From contig JAFYYI010000013.1 in the NCBI GenBank assembly GCA_017557665.1, positions 1-7,848 of the forward strand: a stretch of 7,848 nucleotides of DNA, in the 5' to 3' direction. This DNA is from Muribaculaceae bacterium. Its GTDB lineage: Bacteria > Bacteroidota > Bacteroidia > Bacteroidales > Muribaculaceae. Within the stretch, counting starts at the first letter, position 1; every line of letters begins with the position of its first letter. The notes under the pieces were generated by a model. The model was not told the DNA's origin, made no database searches, and was given only the letters and a program-made list of their open reading frames with translations. The position numbers and the translations under genes are program-made. Shown here piece after piece: positions 1 through 4,860 of the stretch.

Positions 1-99
1 AAGGCTTTAGATGAATATATAGACTATTATAACAATAAAAGAATCAAATCACGGTTAAAAGGAAAGAGCCCGGTGCAATACCGAACTCTTTACTCTTAA
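1..99 (+). CDS. IS3-family transposase (OrfB, DDE integrase), C-terminal fragment cut by the window edge
   Basis: Frame 1 is open from the first base and reads [20 protein letters not shown], then [12 protein letters not shown] and a TAA at 97-99. The order 'ID-YYNN-KRI-...[10 protein letters not shown]' is the hallmark C-terminal end of the integrase-core transposases of the IS3 family, IS150 group, where it follows the last catalytic glutamate of the DDE triad. The catalytic residues lie upstream of the window and cannot be checked. The protein would cut and join the IS ends. The stop sits about 15 bp inside the terminal inverted repeat, as expected. I am confident of the family but not of the named IS. 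Confidence 0.85.
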   Translation, partial: KALDEYIDYYNNKRIKSRLKGKSPVQYRTLYS

Positions 100-113
100 T
101 CAATAACGTTTAA

Positions 114-140
114 CCCGTCCAACTTTTTGGGGTCACTTCA
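114..140 (+). repeat. Probable right terminal inverted repeat of the IS3-family element
   Basis: Read on the minus strand, this segment starts TGAAGTGACCCCAAAAAGTT and continues GGACGGG. IS3/IS150-group ends commonly begin with TG and contain a C-run followed by AAAAAGTTGGAC, which this matches. It lies directly after the transposase stop. The matching left repeat is not in the window, so this rests on resemblance and position. Confidence 0.65.
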
Positions 141-258
141 CACGTCGCCTAGAACGTCGCCTGGGGCATGAATCGTGCTATCGCACGAGACCGTTAGGCC
201 GGTCAATGATCATGAGGCGAATTATGACACATCCACGGAGTCATGCTGCGTGATAAAA
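141..258. other. Short intergenic stretch with tandem small hairpins, no gene
   Basis: No open frame of note is visible here. The stretch begins with a 9-bp direct repeat (ACGTCGCCT at 142-150 and 154-162, unit 12 bp). Two back-to-back hairpins follow: TCGTGC/GCACGA (173-178 with 183-188) and GACCG/CGGTC (189-193 with 200-204). A weaker one, ATGAC/GTCAT, lies at 224-244. It sits between the IS end and the terminator of the LRR gene. Its function is unknown. Confidence 0.4.
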
Positions 259-287
259 GGGGAGATGCATGTTCTCCGCATCTCCCC
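259..287 (-). terminator. Intrinsic terminator of the LRR-dockerin gene
   Basis: A perfect 10-bp stem, GGGGAGATGC (259-268) with GCATCTCCCC (278-287), encloses a 9-nt loop. On the minus strand it is followed directly by TTTTATCA, a short U-tract. It starts 53 bp after the stop codon of the LRR gene. The plus-strand side has no U-run, so it serves the minus strand. Confidence 0.8.
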
Positions 288-340
288 GCTTGGTACTGGC
301 CCAAAGCCAGACAATTATTCTCAGTTAACTATTCTCTAAA

Positions 341-2449
341 TTACCACGTTCCGTTCAGCACATAGCTGATGAGCATGGTGGCGTCGCTGATGTTGACCTC
401 GCTGTCTTCATTTACATTGGCGGCCTCCATGTTGATGCTGGAGTAGCTGTCATTGAGGATGGCATTAATCAGCGCGATGGCGTCGCTGATGTTCACGCTG
501 CCGTCGCTGTTCACGTCGCCGCGCATCGAGGTAGAAGCCGTCATCTCTACCCAGGCGCTGCCATTGTACTTCTTGGGCAGCCAGTACTTGTTGCGGGCCG
601 TGGTGATCTGGGCATCAGTCATCGAGTTATTATCGTTAACATGGACTGCAAGCAAAGTACCCATATTGCTTGCCGAGCGCGTGGGTAAACTATTGACCAG
701 GGTCGTCATGCCTGAACCACTGATCTTGTTGAAATAAATCTCGAGGTGATTAAGGGCTGAGCAGCCTGTCAAGTCGAGGGTCGTCAGTTGGTTGAACGAG
801 CAATCGAGATAGGTCATGGAAGAACATCCCGTCACGTAGAGAGAGGTCAAATCACAATAATAACAATCCAGCCTGGTCAACAACGTGTTGCCGCTGACCC
901 TCAAGGTCTTCAGGTTAAACAATTGGCTAACATTTAGCGTAGTCAACTTGTTGTTGCGGGCATAGAGCGTCTCGATGTTGCTCATGTTGTTCACGCCAGG
1001 CAGGCTGGTGATGGCGCAGTCCTCACAGTCCAGATAGGTGATGGCCTTGCAGCTAGCCAGACCCGTGATGGCAGTCAGGTTGGCATTATTGTAACACCTG
1101 AGTGTTGTCAATCCCGTGTTACCTGTGATATCGAGAATGGTCAAGGCGTTATTATAGCAAGTAAGTGTCGTCAGAGTCGCGTTATTGTTGCACTTCAAGG
1201 TCATCAAATTTGAATAGTTGAAAAGCGATAGGCTTGGCAACGAATTGTAGGAGCAGTCCAAATAATTCAGGGTCTGATAGCAACTGCCTAAACCATAAAG
1301 ACCTGACGTGTAGGTAGAATGTTGACCCAACTTGTTATTATTGCATATCAGTTTATTCAATTGCGTGCAGTTAGTCACGTCAAGCCACAGCAACTGATTG
1401 TTACTGGCATCAACATATTTCAGCTTGGGGTTATTCTTGAGTTGCAGCGTGGTCAGGCTGTTGTTGCTGCAATACAGATACTGTAATTCGGTGAAGTAAG
1501 ATATTCCGGTAAGGCTTGAAATGCTCTTATTTGATACACTCAATGAAGTGCGGGAGTTGATGTCACTCTGCGACAGGTAGCCCTTGGGATAGATACTCAG
1601 CAAAGCATTTCGGAAGTTGGCATCGGGGAAGTTAGTAGCATTAATGAGCACGTAGTCATCGCTGACGTAAACATCGTCGTAAATGACCCTGTTGCCGTTG
1701 GCATCATAGACGGTACCACTTTCCCAATCGCCGCTGCTATAGGCTCCAAGAGGCTCCAAGATGGTCTCGTTACCACTATAATCGAATTTTGCTCTAGTGA
1801 TAACGGATTTGGAAGAATTGTTAGTGGCCTTGAACCTGACGCTGCTGCCTTCGTTAAATATGATAAAGCCATATAATCTGACCACATTATCCTGAGTAGA
1901 AGACAATGTTGCATTCACATTTTTGAAAAAAACATAATAGGGAGCACCCAGGAGATCGCCATTGTCTTGACCTTCGAGAGCAGGTTTCGCGGTGGACTTG
2001 ATAATGAATTTGCCAGGTCCCTCAAAATACAGCTTGGGAAAATTATCCGTTGCCATATAAATGGCACAATCGTTAACGCCTGTAATGTTCACAACAGTGG
2101 ATGCAGAAGGAGCATACAGCGTGGTAGTATGCTTCCTGACGCGGATAACGGAGGCATCCTGAGCCGTTAGGTTGCAGGTGCCACTGAATTGGACCTTCAG
2201 ACCATCATTCTCCAGGTTGTTGATGACACGGTTGTAGTCACCCGTCATGGTAATGGTAACATTGTTCATGTACAGCGTGTTGGTACTCGGGTTGTAAGAC
2301 ACCGTGCCACTGGTGATATAGTTGCTCACGATGTTGTTACAGTTGGCGCTGGTAACCGTCACTCCAGCCACAGAGAAGCCATAGTCGGTGGCAGCCTGTG
2401 CCGCCAGCGTAGCCAGCATAAAGGCCATAAAGAAAAGTAGTTTTTTCAT
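341..2449 (-). CDS. Secreted leucine-rich-repeat protein with C-terminal dockerin-like domain
   Basis: This 702-residue protein begins with a clear Sec signal peptide (MKKLLFFMAFMLATLAAQA, cleavage near residue 19). Residues about 20-260 are rich in short beta-strand-like segments (for example GTVSYNPSTNTLYMNNVTI) and may form a beta-solenoid or adhesin-like domain; that is inference. Residues 268-283 carry the INATNFPDANFRNALL-type motif that often precedes bacterial LRRs. About ten to twelve LRRs follow (roughly 302-575), with the Cys-containing pattern LxxLxCxxNxLTxLxL. The C-terminus has two Ca-loop-like repeats, DVNSDGSVNISD (645-656) and NVNEDSEVNISD (678-689), each followed by a helix, as in type I dockerins. 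The second loop is degenerate (N at position 1, S-E in place of D-G). No type IX sorting domain is visible. The gene appears monocistronic, with its own promoter, leader and terminator. The ligand and partner are unknown; a surface-binding or adhesion role is a guess. Confidence 0.85.
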   Translation of the reverse strand: MKKLLFFMAFMLATLAAQAATDYGFSVAGVTVTSANCNNIVSNYITSGTVSYNPSTNTLYMNNVTITMTGDYNRVINNLENDGLKVQFSGTCNLTAQDASVIRVRKHTTTLYAPSASTVVNITGVNDCAIYMATDNFPKLYFEGPGKFIIKSTAKPALEGQDNGDLLGAPYYVFFKNVNATLSSTQDNVVRLYGFIIFNEGSSVRFKATNNSSKSVITRAKFDYSGNETILEPLGAYSSGDWESGTVYDANGNRVIYDDVYVSDDYVLINATNFPDANFRNALLSIYPKGYLSQSDINSRTSLSVSNKSISSLTGISYFTELQYLYCSNNSLTTLQLKNNPKLKYVDASNNQLLWLDVTNCTQLNKLICNNNKLGQHSTYTSGLYGLGSCYQTLNYLDCSYNSLPSLSLFNYSNLMTLKCNNNATLTTLTCYNNALTILDITGNTGLTTLRCYNNANLTAITGLASCKAITYLDCEDCAITSLPGVNNMSNIETLYARNNKLTTLNVSQLFNLKTLRVSGNTLLTRLDCYYCDLTSLYVTGCSSMTYLDCSFNQLTTLDLTGCSALNHLEIYFNKISGSGMTTLVNSLPTRSASNMGTLLAVHVNDNNSMTDAQITTARNKYWLPKKYNGSAWVEMTASTSMRGDVNSDGSVNISDAIALINAILNDSYSSINMEAANVNEDSEVNISDATMLISYVLNGTW

Positions 2450-2463
2450 GACGTTAATGGTTG

Positions 2464-2469
2464 CCTCCT
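2464..2469 (-). promoter_or_regulatory. Shine-Dalgarno-like AGGAGG upstream of the LRR gene
   Basis: The minus strand reads AGGAGG, then 14 nt, then the ATG at 2449. The core is perfect, but the spacing is longer than the usual 5-9 nt. It supports the chosen start, which also yields the signal peptide, while suggesting sub-optimal initiation. Confidence 0.45.
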
Positions 2470-2537
2470 GAGTCCCCCGAATTCGGCTTTAATTATTTGG
2501 TAAATGAAAAGCGTAGGGACTTTGTTTGTCCTGTTCA

Positions 2538-2712
2538 CTATAACTGAGGCATCGCCAAACGCCCTTGCTCCGCGAACAGTCATCCCCCACGCTTGGCCAT
2601 ATGGTCAAGCCCTCTCCCTTGGCTGTGGGGGATGGCGAACCACTCAACCAGCGACGGAGCGTTATTGACTGCCTTTGACCGGAGCGAAATATTGGCGAAA
2701 TTTCAGTTATAG
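2538..2712 (-). other. Nested inverted-repeat element in the LRR gene leader (structured RNA or MITE-like)
   Basis: This lies in the 480-bp gene-free interval 2450-2929. Successive complementary arms nest around a centre near 2600: CTATAACTGA (2538-2547) with TCAGTTATAG (2703-2712); TCGCCAA (2552-2558) with TTGGCGA (2692-2698); GCTCCG (2567-2572) with CGGAGC (2680-2685); CATCCCCCAC (2581-2590) with GTGGGGGATG (2625-2634). Inside is a 20-nt near-palindrome, GCTTGGCC-ATAT-GGTCAAGC (2591-2610). Weaker complementarity extends outwards: AAAGCG (2508-2513) with CGCTTT (2726-2731), and TTTGTTT (2521-2527) with AAACAAA (2718-2724). If the promoter at 2790-2820 is real, the whole element is transcribed in the 5' leader. 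It could be a cis-acting RNA or a MITE-like insertion; neither can be decided here. No tRNA or recognised riboswitch was seen. Confidence 0.5.
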
Positions 2713-2789
2713 GCCAAAAACAAAACGCTTTCGTCTTGTTAATAGCATGTCTTGTTCAGCAGCGTGGCATAGCCTTCTGCTTCACGCTA

Positions 2790-2820
2790 CAAAGATAACT
2801 CAAAAAAATGTAATTCACAA
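2790..2820 (-). promoter_or_regulatory. Bacteroidetes-type promoter for the LRR gene
   Basis: On the minus strand, TTG (2818-2820) is separated by 20 nt from TATCTTTG (2790-2797), a perfect TAnnTTTG -7 box. Transcription would start near 2783-2785, giving a leader of about 335 nt that includes the nested inverted repeats. The site lies just beyond the hpf terminator, as expected for an independent unit. Confidence 0.6.
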
Positions 2821-2859
2821 CAATTGTTCAAAAAAATGCAGGCACAATCCATGAAACGG

Positions 2860-2895
2860 CGCCCCCTGCCGTCAACAATGTGGCGGCAGGGGGCG
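2860..2895 (-). terminator. Terminator-like hairpin after hpf
   Basis: A perfect 12-bp GC-rich stem, CGCCCCCTGCCG (2860-2871) with CGGCAGGGGGCG (2884-2895), has a 12-nt loop and sits 34 bp after the hpf stop. The following minus-strand sequence (CCGTTTCATGG) has only a short U-run. Stem strength and position support termination; the weak U-tract lowers certainty. Confidence 0.65.
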
Positions 2896-2929
2896 TGATA
2901 TTTCCTTTAGTCAATATGTGGAGCTGGGA

Positions 2930-3223
2930 CTACCTGTCGCGGCGGCCTTTCTCGAGCTGACGCTTGAGGGCGTCCACGCAGTTATCGATGGCCTCTTCAA
3001 AGGTGTCGGCGACCTTGTTGGCAAACAGATCCTCGCTGCGGGGGACGAAGAGCTTCACGGATGCCTCCTTGTTCATGGCAGTCTCGGGTTTCACGACCTT
3101 GAGTATAACCTCGGCATTGGAGATTTCCTCGTTGTACTTACCCAGCTTGTCAACTTTCTTGTTCACGAAATCATTCAATTTCTCGGTTGCATCAAAATGG
3201 ATGGCATTAATCTTAATTTCCAT
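2930..3223 (-). CDS. hpf: Ribosome hibernation promoting factor, short HPF/RaiA family
   Basis: The protein has 97 residues from the ATG at 3221-3223 (MEIKINAIHFDATEKLNDFV). It matches the short HPF/YfiA (RaiA) family: a beta-alpha-beta-beta-beta-alpha domain with the basic helix near residues 15-30 (KLNDFVNKKVDKLGKY), a strand block containing EVILKVVKPE, and the family ending EEAIDNCVDALKRQLEK. There is no long-form C-terminal dimerisation domain. Such factors bind the 30S decoding region in stationary phase and stabilise idle ribosomes. An in-frame ATG 20 codons upstream exists, but it falls inside xerC and lacks family similarity. The chosen start has a perfect SD 5 nt upstream, and one base separates it from the xerC stop, so translation is probably coupled. 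Many annotations call this gene raiA. Confidence 0.92.
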   Translation of the reverse strand: MEIKINAIHFDATEKLNDFVNKKVDKLGKYNEEISNAEVILKVVKPETAMNKEASVKLFVPRSEDLFANKVADTFEEAIDNCVDALKRQLEKGRRDR

Positions 3224-3224
3224 A

Positions 3225-4145
3225 TTAACCTCCTTTTTTAAGTGCCCGGGGATGGGCGAGTTCGTAATTATGTTGTAATTCACGCAATGTCACATGGGTG
3301 TATACCTGTGTCGCCGCCAGGCTCTCGTGGCCGAGCAACTCCTTGACACTGTTAAGCTGTGCGCCGTCGTTGAGCATCACGCTGGCAAAGGTGTGCCGCA
3401 ACACGTGGGGGCTGAGCTTGCCGGTTCCGCCGACTGCGGCCAGCGAGTCGTGCACGACGCGATAGACAAGCGAGGGATAGAGAGGCTTGCCCTTGACGGT
3501 GACCAGCAGGTTATCACATTCGGGTCGCACATCGCTGCGCAGCCCGCGATAGCGCTCAATCCAGCCGACCAGTTCGTCGCCGAAGGGGACGATACGGTCC
3601 TTGTCGCGCTTGCCGCGCACCTTGAGTTCCCGCTTGGTGACGTCCACGGCACTATCCTGCAGCCCGATGAGCTCACTCAAGCGGATGCCTGTCTCATAGA
3701 ACAGCATCACGATGAGACGGTCACGCACTTGCGTGAAATCGTCGGTGTCGATATCGGCATCGAGCACGGCATCGACTGTCTTGGGACGAACAAACTTGGG
3801 CAAGGGCTTGGCCAGCTTGGCCAGATCGACTTGTGCGGCCGGATTAGAGGTGACTTCGCCACGTCGCAGCAGGTAGCGGTAAAGTGCCCTGATGGCCTGC
3901 ACCTTGTGGCGCAAGGTACCGGAGCAATCCCCCTGTGAAGAACGCTGCATGAGCCAGGTGCGAATGTCACTGGCAGTAATCGTGGTCAGGTCAAGGTTGC
4001 CGACGCCACCCGTGACGAACGCGTTCCACTGCTCGAGGTCACGGCGATAAAGGTCCACCGTTCTCCAGGACAGATTGCGCTCGAGGCGCAGGTATTGCAG
4101 AAAGCGTTCCACTGTAGCGTTCATAGGCATACTATTGTGTGACAT
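3225..4145 (-). CDS. xerC: Tyrosine recombinase XerC/XerD family
   Basis: The protein has about 306 residues from the ATG at 4143-4145; residue numbers here count from an in-frame TTG one codon earlier. An N-terminal SAM-like core-binding domain (about 11-100, VERFLQYLRLERNLSWRTV) precedes the catalytic domain. All active-site residues are visible: R156 in ETGIRLSEL, K180 in RGKRDKDR, H248 and R251 in SPHVLRHTF, H274 in LLGHES, and Y283 in QVYTHV. This family resolves chromosome dimers at dif during division, usually as an XerC-XerD pair. Length, the position next to rpsU and hpf, and the lack of integrase extensions argue for the housekeeping enzyme over a phage or conjugative integrase. XerC versus XerD cannot be separated by eye; neighbourhood favours XerC. 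The start is uncertain: ATGs at 4130 and 4124 are also in frame, and no SD precedes any of them. Confidence 0.9.
   Translation of the reverse strand: MSHNSMPMNATVERFLQYLRLERNLSWRTVDLYRRDLEQWNAFVTGGVGNLDLTTITASDIRTWLMQRSSQGDCSGTLRHKVQAIRALYRYLLRRGEVTSNPAAQVDLAKLAKPLPKFVRPKTVDAVLDADIDTDDFTQVRDRLIVMLFYETGIRLSELIGLQDSAVDVTKRELKVRGKRDKDRIVPFGDELVGWIERYRGLRSDVRPECDNLLVTVKGKPLYPSLVYRVVHDSLAAVGGTGKLSPHVLRHTFASVMLNDGAQLNSVKELLGHESLAATQVYTHVTLRELQHNYELAHPRALKKGG
3228..3236 (-). promoter_or_regulatory. Extended Shine-Dalgarno of hpf inside the last xerC codons
   Basis: The minus strand reads AAAGGAGGT, complementary over 9 nt to the usual bacterial 16S 3' end. Its AGGAGG core ends 5 nt before the hpf ATG. 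The same bases encode the final Lys-Lys-Gly-Gly of XerC, and the last T is the first base of its TAA stop. It fixes the hpf start and couples it to xerC translation. Confidence 0.85.
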
Positions 4146-4190
4146 CAACAGCCGTGAGGCATGGCACCTGCAACAGGCTGTTTTGCGGTG

Positions 4191-4222
4191 CTAAAATAGC
4201 AACTATTTTCATCAAATGCAAA
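4191..4222 (-). promoter_or_regulatory. Bacteroidetes-type promoter for xerC-hpf
   Basis: On the minus strand, TTTG (4219-4222) is followed after 20 nt by TATTTTAG (4191-4198), one mismatch from TAnnTTTG. It lies just past the rpsU terminator and would start transcription near 4184, about 40 nt before the xerC ATG. xerC and hpf thus probably form their own unit. Confidence 0.55.
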
Positions 4223-4230
4223 TTTTGGGC

Positions 4231-4272
4231 CAAAAAAATGTCAGGAACGCCATTTTTTGACGTTCCTGACAT
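4231..4272 (-). terminator. Strong intrinsic terminator of rpsU
   Basis: A perfect 12-bp stem, ATGTCAGGAACG (4238-4249) with CGTTCCTGACAT (4261-4272), encloses an 11-nt loop. On the minus strand the stem's end runs into a T-run of seven (4232-4238, sharing one base with the stem). It begins 22 bp after the rpsU stop and is the clearest terminator in the window. Confidence 0.88.
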
Positions 4273-4294
4273 GATATTGCGATGAAAATCGGTA

Positions 4295-4486
4295 TTACTC
4301 CTCGCGGTTGCGCAGCTGCTGTACGTATTCTGCCTTCATCATCTTACGACGGTTGGTGACAGAGGGCTTCTGGAATGCCTGACGGGTACGGAGTTCCTTG
4401 ATGACACCGGTCTTCTCAGTTTTACGTTTGAATTTCTTAAGGGCGCGTTCGATGTTGTCGCCTTCCTTCACGGGAACAATAATCAT
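4295..4486 (-). CDS. rpsU: Small ribosomal subunit protein bS21
   Basis: A 63-residue basic protein beginning MIIVPVKEGDNIERALKKFK, with the family signature ERALKKFKRKTEKTGVIKELR and a basic C-terminal helix (RRKMMKAEYVQQLRNREE). Length and sequence are typical of Bacteroidota bS21. It binds the 30S platform near the 16S 3' end. In Bacteroidota, bS21 with bS18 and bS6 is reported to hold the anti-Shine-Dalgarno tail in a sequestered state, and a tyrosine at position 54 has been implicated; Tyr54 is present here (my recollection of that work, not verifiable here). The gene stands alone, with its own promoter, long leader and terminator. The start is preceded by an AT-rich stretch without an SD, which is common in this phylum. 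Confidence 0.95.
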   Translation of the reverse strand: MIIVPVKEGDNIERALKKFKRKTEKTGVIKELRTRQAFQKPSVTNRRKMMKAEYVQQLRNREE

Positions 4487-4673
4487 AATGAGTTTGTTTT
4501 GTTTTAAATGTTTTATTTGTTTGTTAATTGTTGAATTTCTTCAAGTGGTGTGCGGCTCTATATCACATCGCACATCGCTGGCGAGCCACGTGCCAAGCGA
4601 TGTCAATCAGGGCGATATGTATTGATTATCAGTCTTTTACAGCAGGTTTTACAACCTCCTTTCATTTTTTAGC
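4487..4673 (-). promoter_or_regulatory. Long structured 5' leader of rpsU
   Basis: From the predicted transcript start (about 4671-4673) to the rpsU ATG is about 185 nt. In order, the leader has a 9-nt perfect anti-SD complement (AAAGGAGGT, 4654-4662), a 20-codon reading frame (4603-4665), and a hairpin whose arms pair ACATCGCTTGGC (4592-4603) with GCCAGCGATGT (4572-4582) with one bulged base and a 9-nt loop. About 85 nt of A- and U-rich sequence follow, up to the start codon. No U-tract follows the hairpin, so it is not a terminator. Autoregulation by bS21 is plausible but is inference. Confidence 0.45.
4603..4665 (-). CDS. Possible 20-residue leader peptide upstream of rpsU
   Basis: An ATG at 4663-4665, only 6-8 nt after the predicted transcript start, opens a 20-codon frame with the Cys-rich start MKGGCKTCCKR, ending in TGA at 4603-4605. 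The stop falls exactly at the base of the leader hairpin. The only SD-like sequence lies inside the frame, so initiation would be nearly leaderless. A frame this short can arise by chance; it is listed because its placement between promoter and hairpin resembles a leader peptide. Confidence 0.2.
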   Translation of the reverse strand: MKGGCKTCCKRLIINTYRPD

Positions 4674-4677
4674 GCCG

Positions 4678-4708
4678 CAAAGTTACACATTCTTCACACA
4701 ACCACCAA
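4678..4708 (-). promoter_or_regulatory. Bacteroidetes-type promoter for rpsU
   Basis: On the minus strand, TTG (4706-4708) is followed after exactly 20 nt by TAACTTTG (4678-4685), a perfect TAnnTTTG -7 box. Spacing is identical to the other two promoter-like sites in the window. It implies a transcript start near 4672. Confidence 0.6.
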
Positions 4709-4765
4709 GCGTTTTTTCATTTTTTTGTCCACAATGAAGGAAAAATGAGAAAAACAGGCAATGAC

Positions 4766-4839
4766 AGGCCATCCGGTCAAAATGGGGCCTCTACCCTATC
4801 AAGCAAGTGTCGCACAAGCCATGACAGCTCGCGCGACAC
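4766..4839 (-). terminator. Possible 3' end of the gldLMN transcript (two weak hairpins)
   Basis: After the gldN stop, the minus strand first meets a 7-bp stem, GTGTCGC/GCGACAC (4807-4813 with 4833-4839), with no U-run. It then meets AGGCC/GGCCT (4766-4770 with 4786-4790), extended by two AT pairs across a GG bulge, with TTTTTC only about 11 nt downstream. Neither is a textbook terminator, but no better candidate lies between gldN and the rpsU promoter. Confidence 0.3.
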
Positions 4840-4860
4840 GATCCAAACTATGTGAAAAAG

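Larger units (their letters stand above)
1..140 (+). mobile_element. Right end of an IS3-family (IS150-like) insertion sequence
   Basis: The left edge holds the last 32 codons of a transposase, then about 15 bp of AT-rich sequence, then a terminal-repeat-like stretch ending in CA at 139-140. This is the usual layout of the right end of an IS3-family element, with the transposase stop just inside the terminal repeat. The rest of the element and its left repeat are outside the window, so completeness, target duplication and activity cannot be judged. The exact outer boundary (135 or 140) is uncertain, because both TCA positions could be the tip. Confidence 0.75.

Noticed and set aside
453..2440. 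CRISPR-like reading of the repeated LRR segments
   Set aside because: The repeats are degenerate protein-level LRRs of about 20-24 codons, not identical DNA repeats with spacers.
2477..2486. 10-bp palindrome CCGAATTCGG in the LRR leader as an operator
   Set aside because: It is a single short palindrome with no second copy and no regulator gene nearby.
2450..2929. A tRNA or known riboswitch in the long gene-free interval
   Set aside because: I looked for a tRNA cluster because of the usual gene order, but found no T-loop GTTCRANNC with matching acceptor stem. The paired arms do not fit a riboswitch class I can recognise.
3224..3283. Longer hpf start 20 codons upstream (MNYNIITNSPIPGHLKKEVN...)
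   Set aside because: It lies entirely inside xerC in another frame, does not resemble HPF N-termini, and a perfect SD stands 5 nt before the inner ATG at 3223.
3294..3938. Plus-strand 214-codon frame opposite xerC
   Set aside because: It is antisense to a recombinase with all catalytic residues intact. No start signal or family resemblance was seen.
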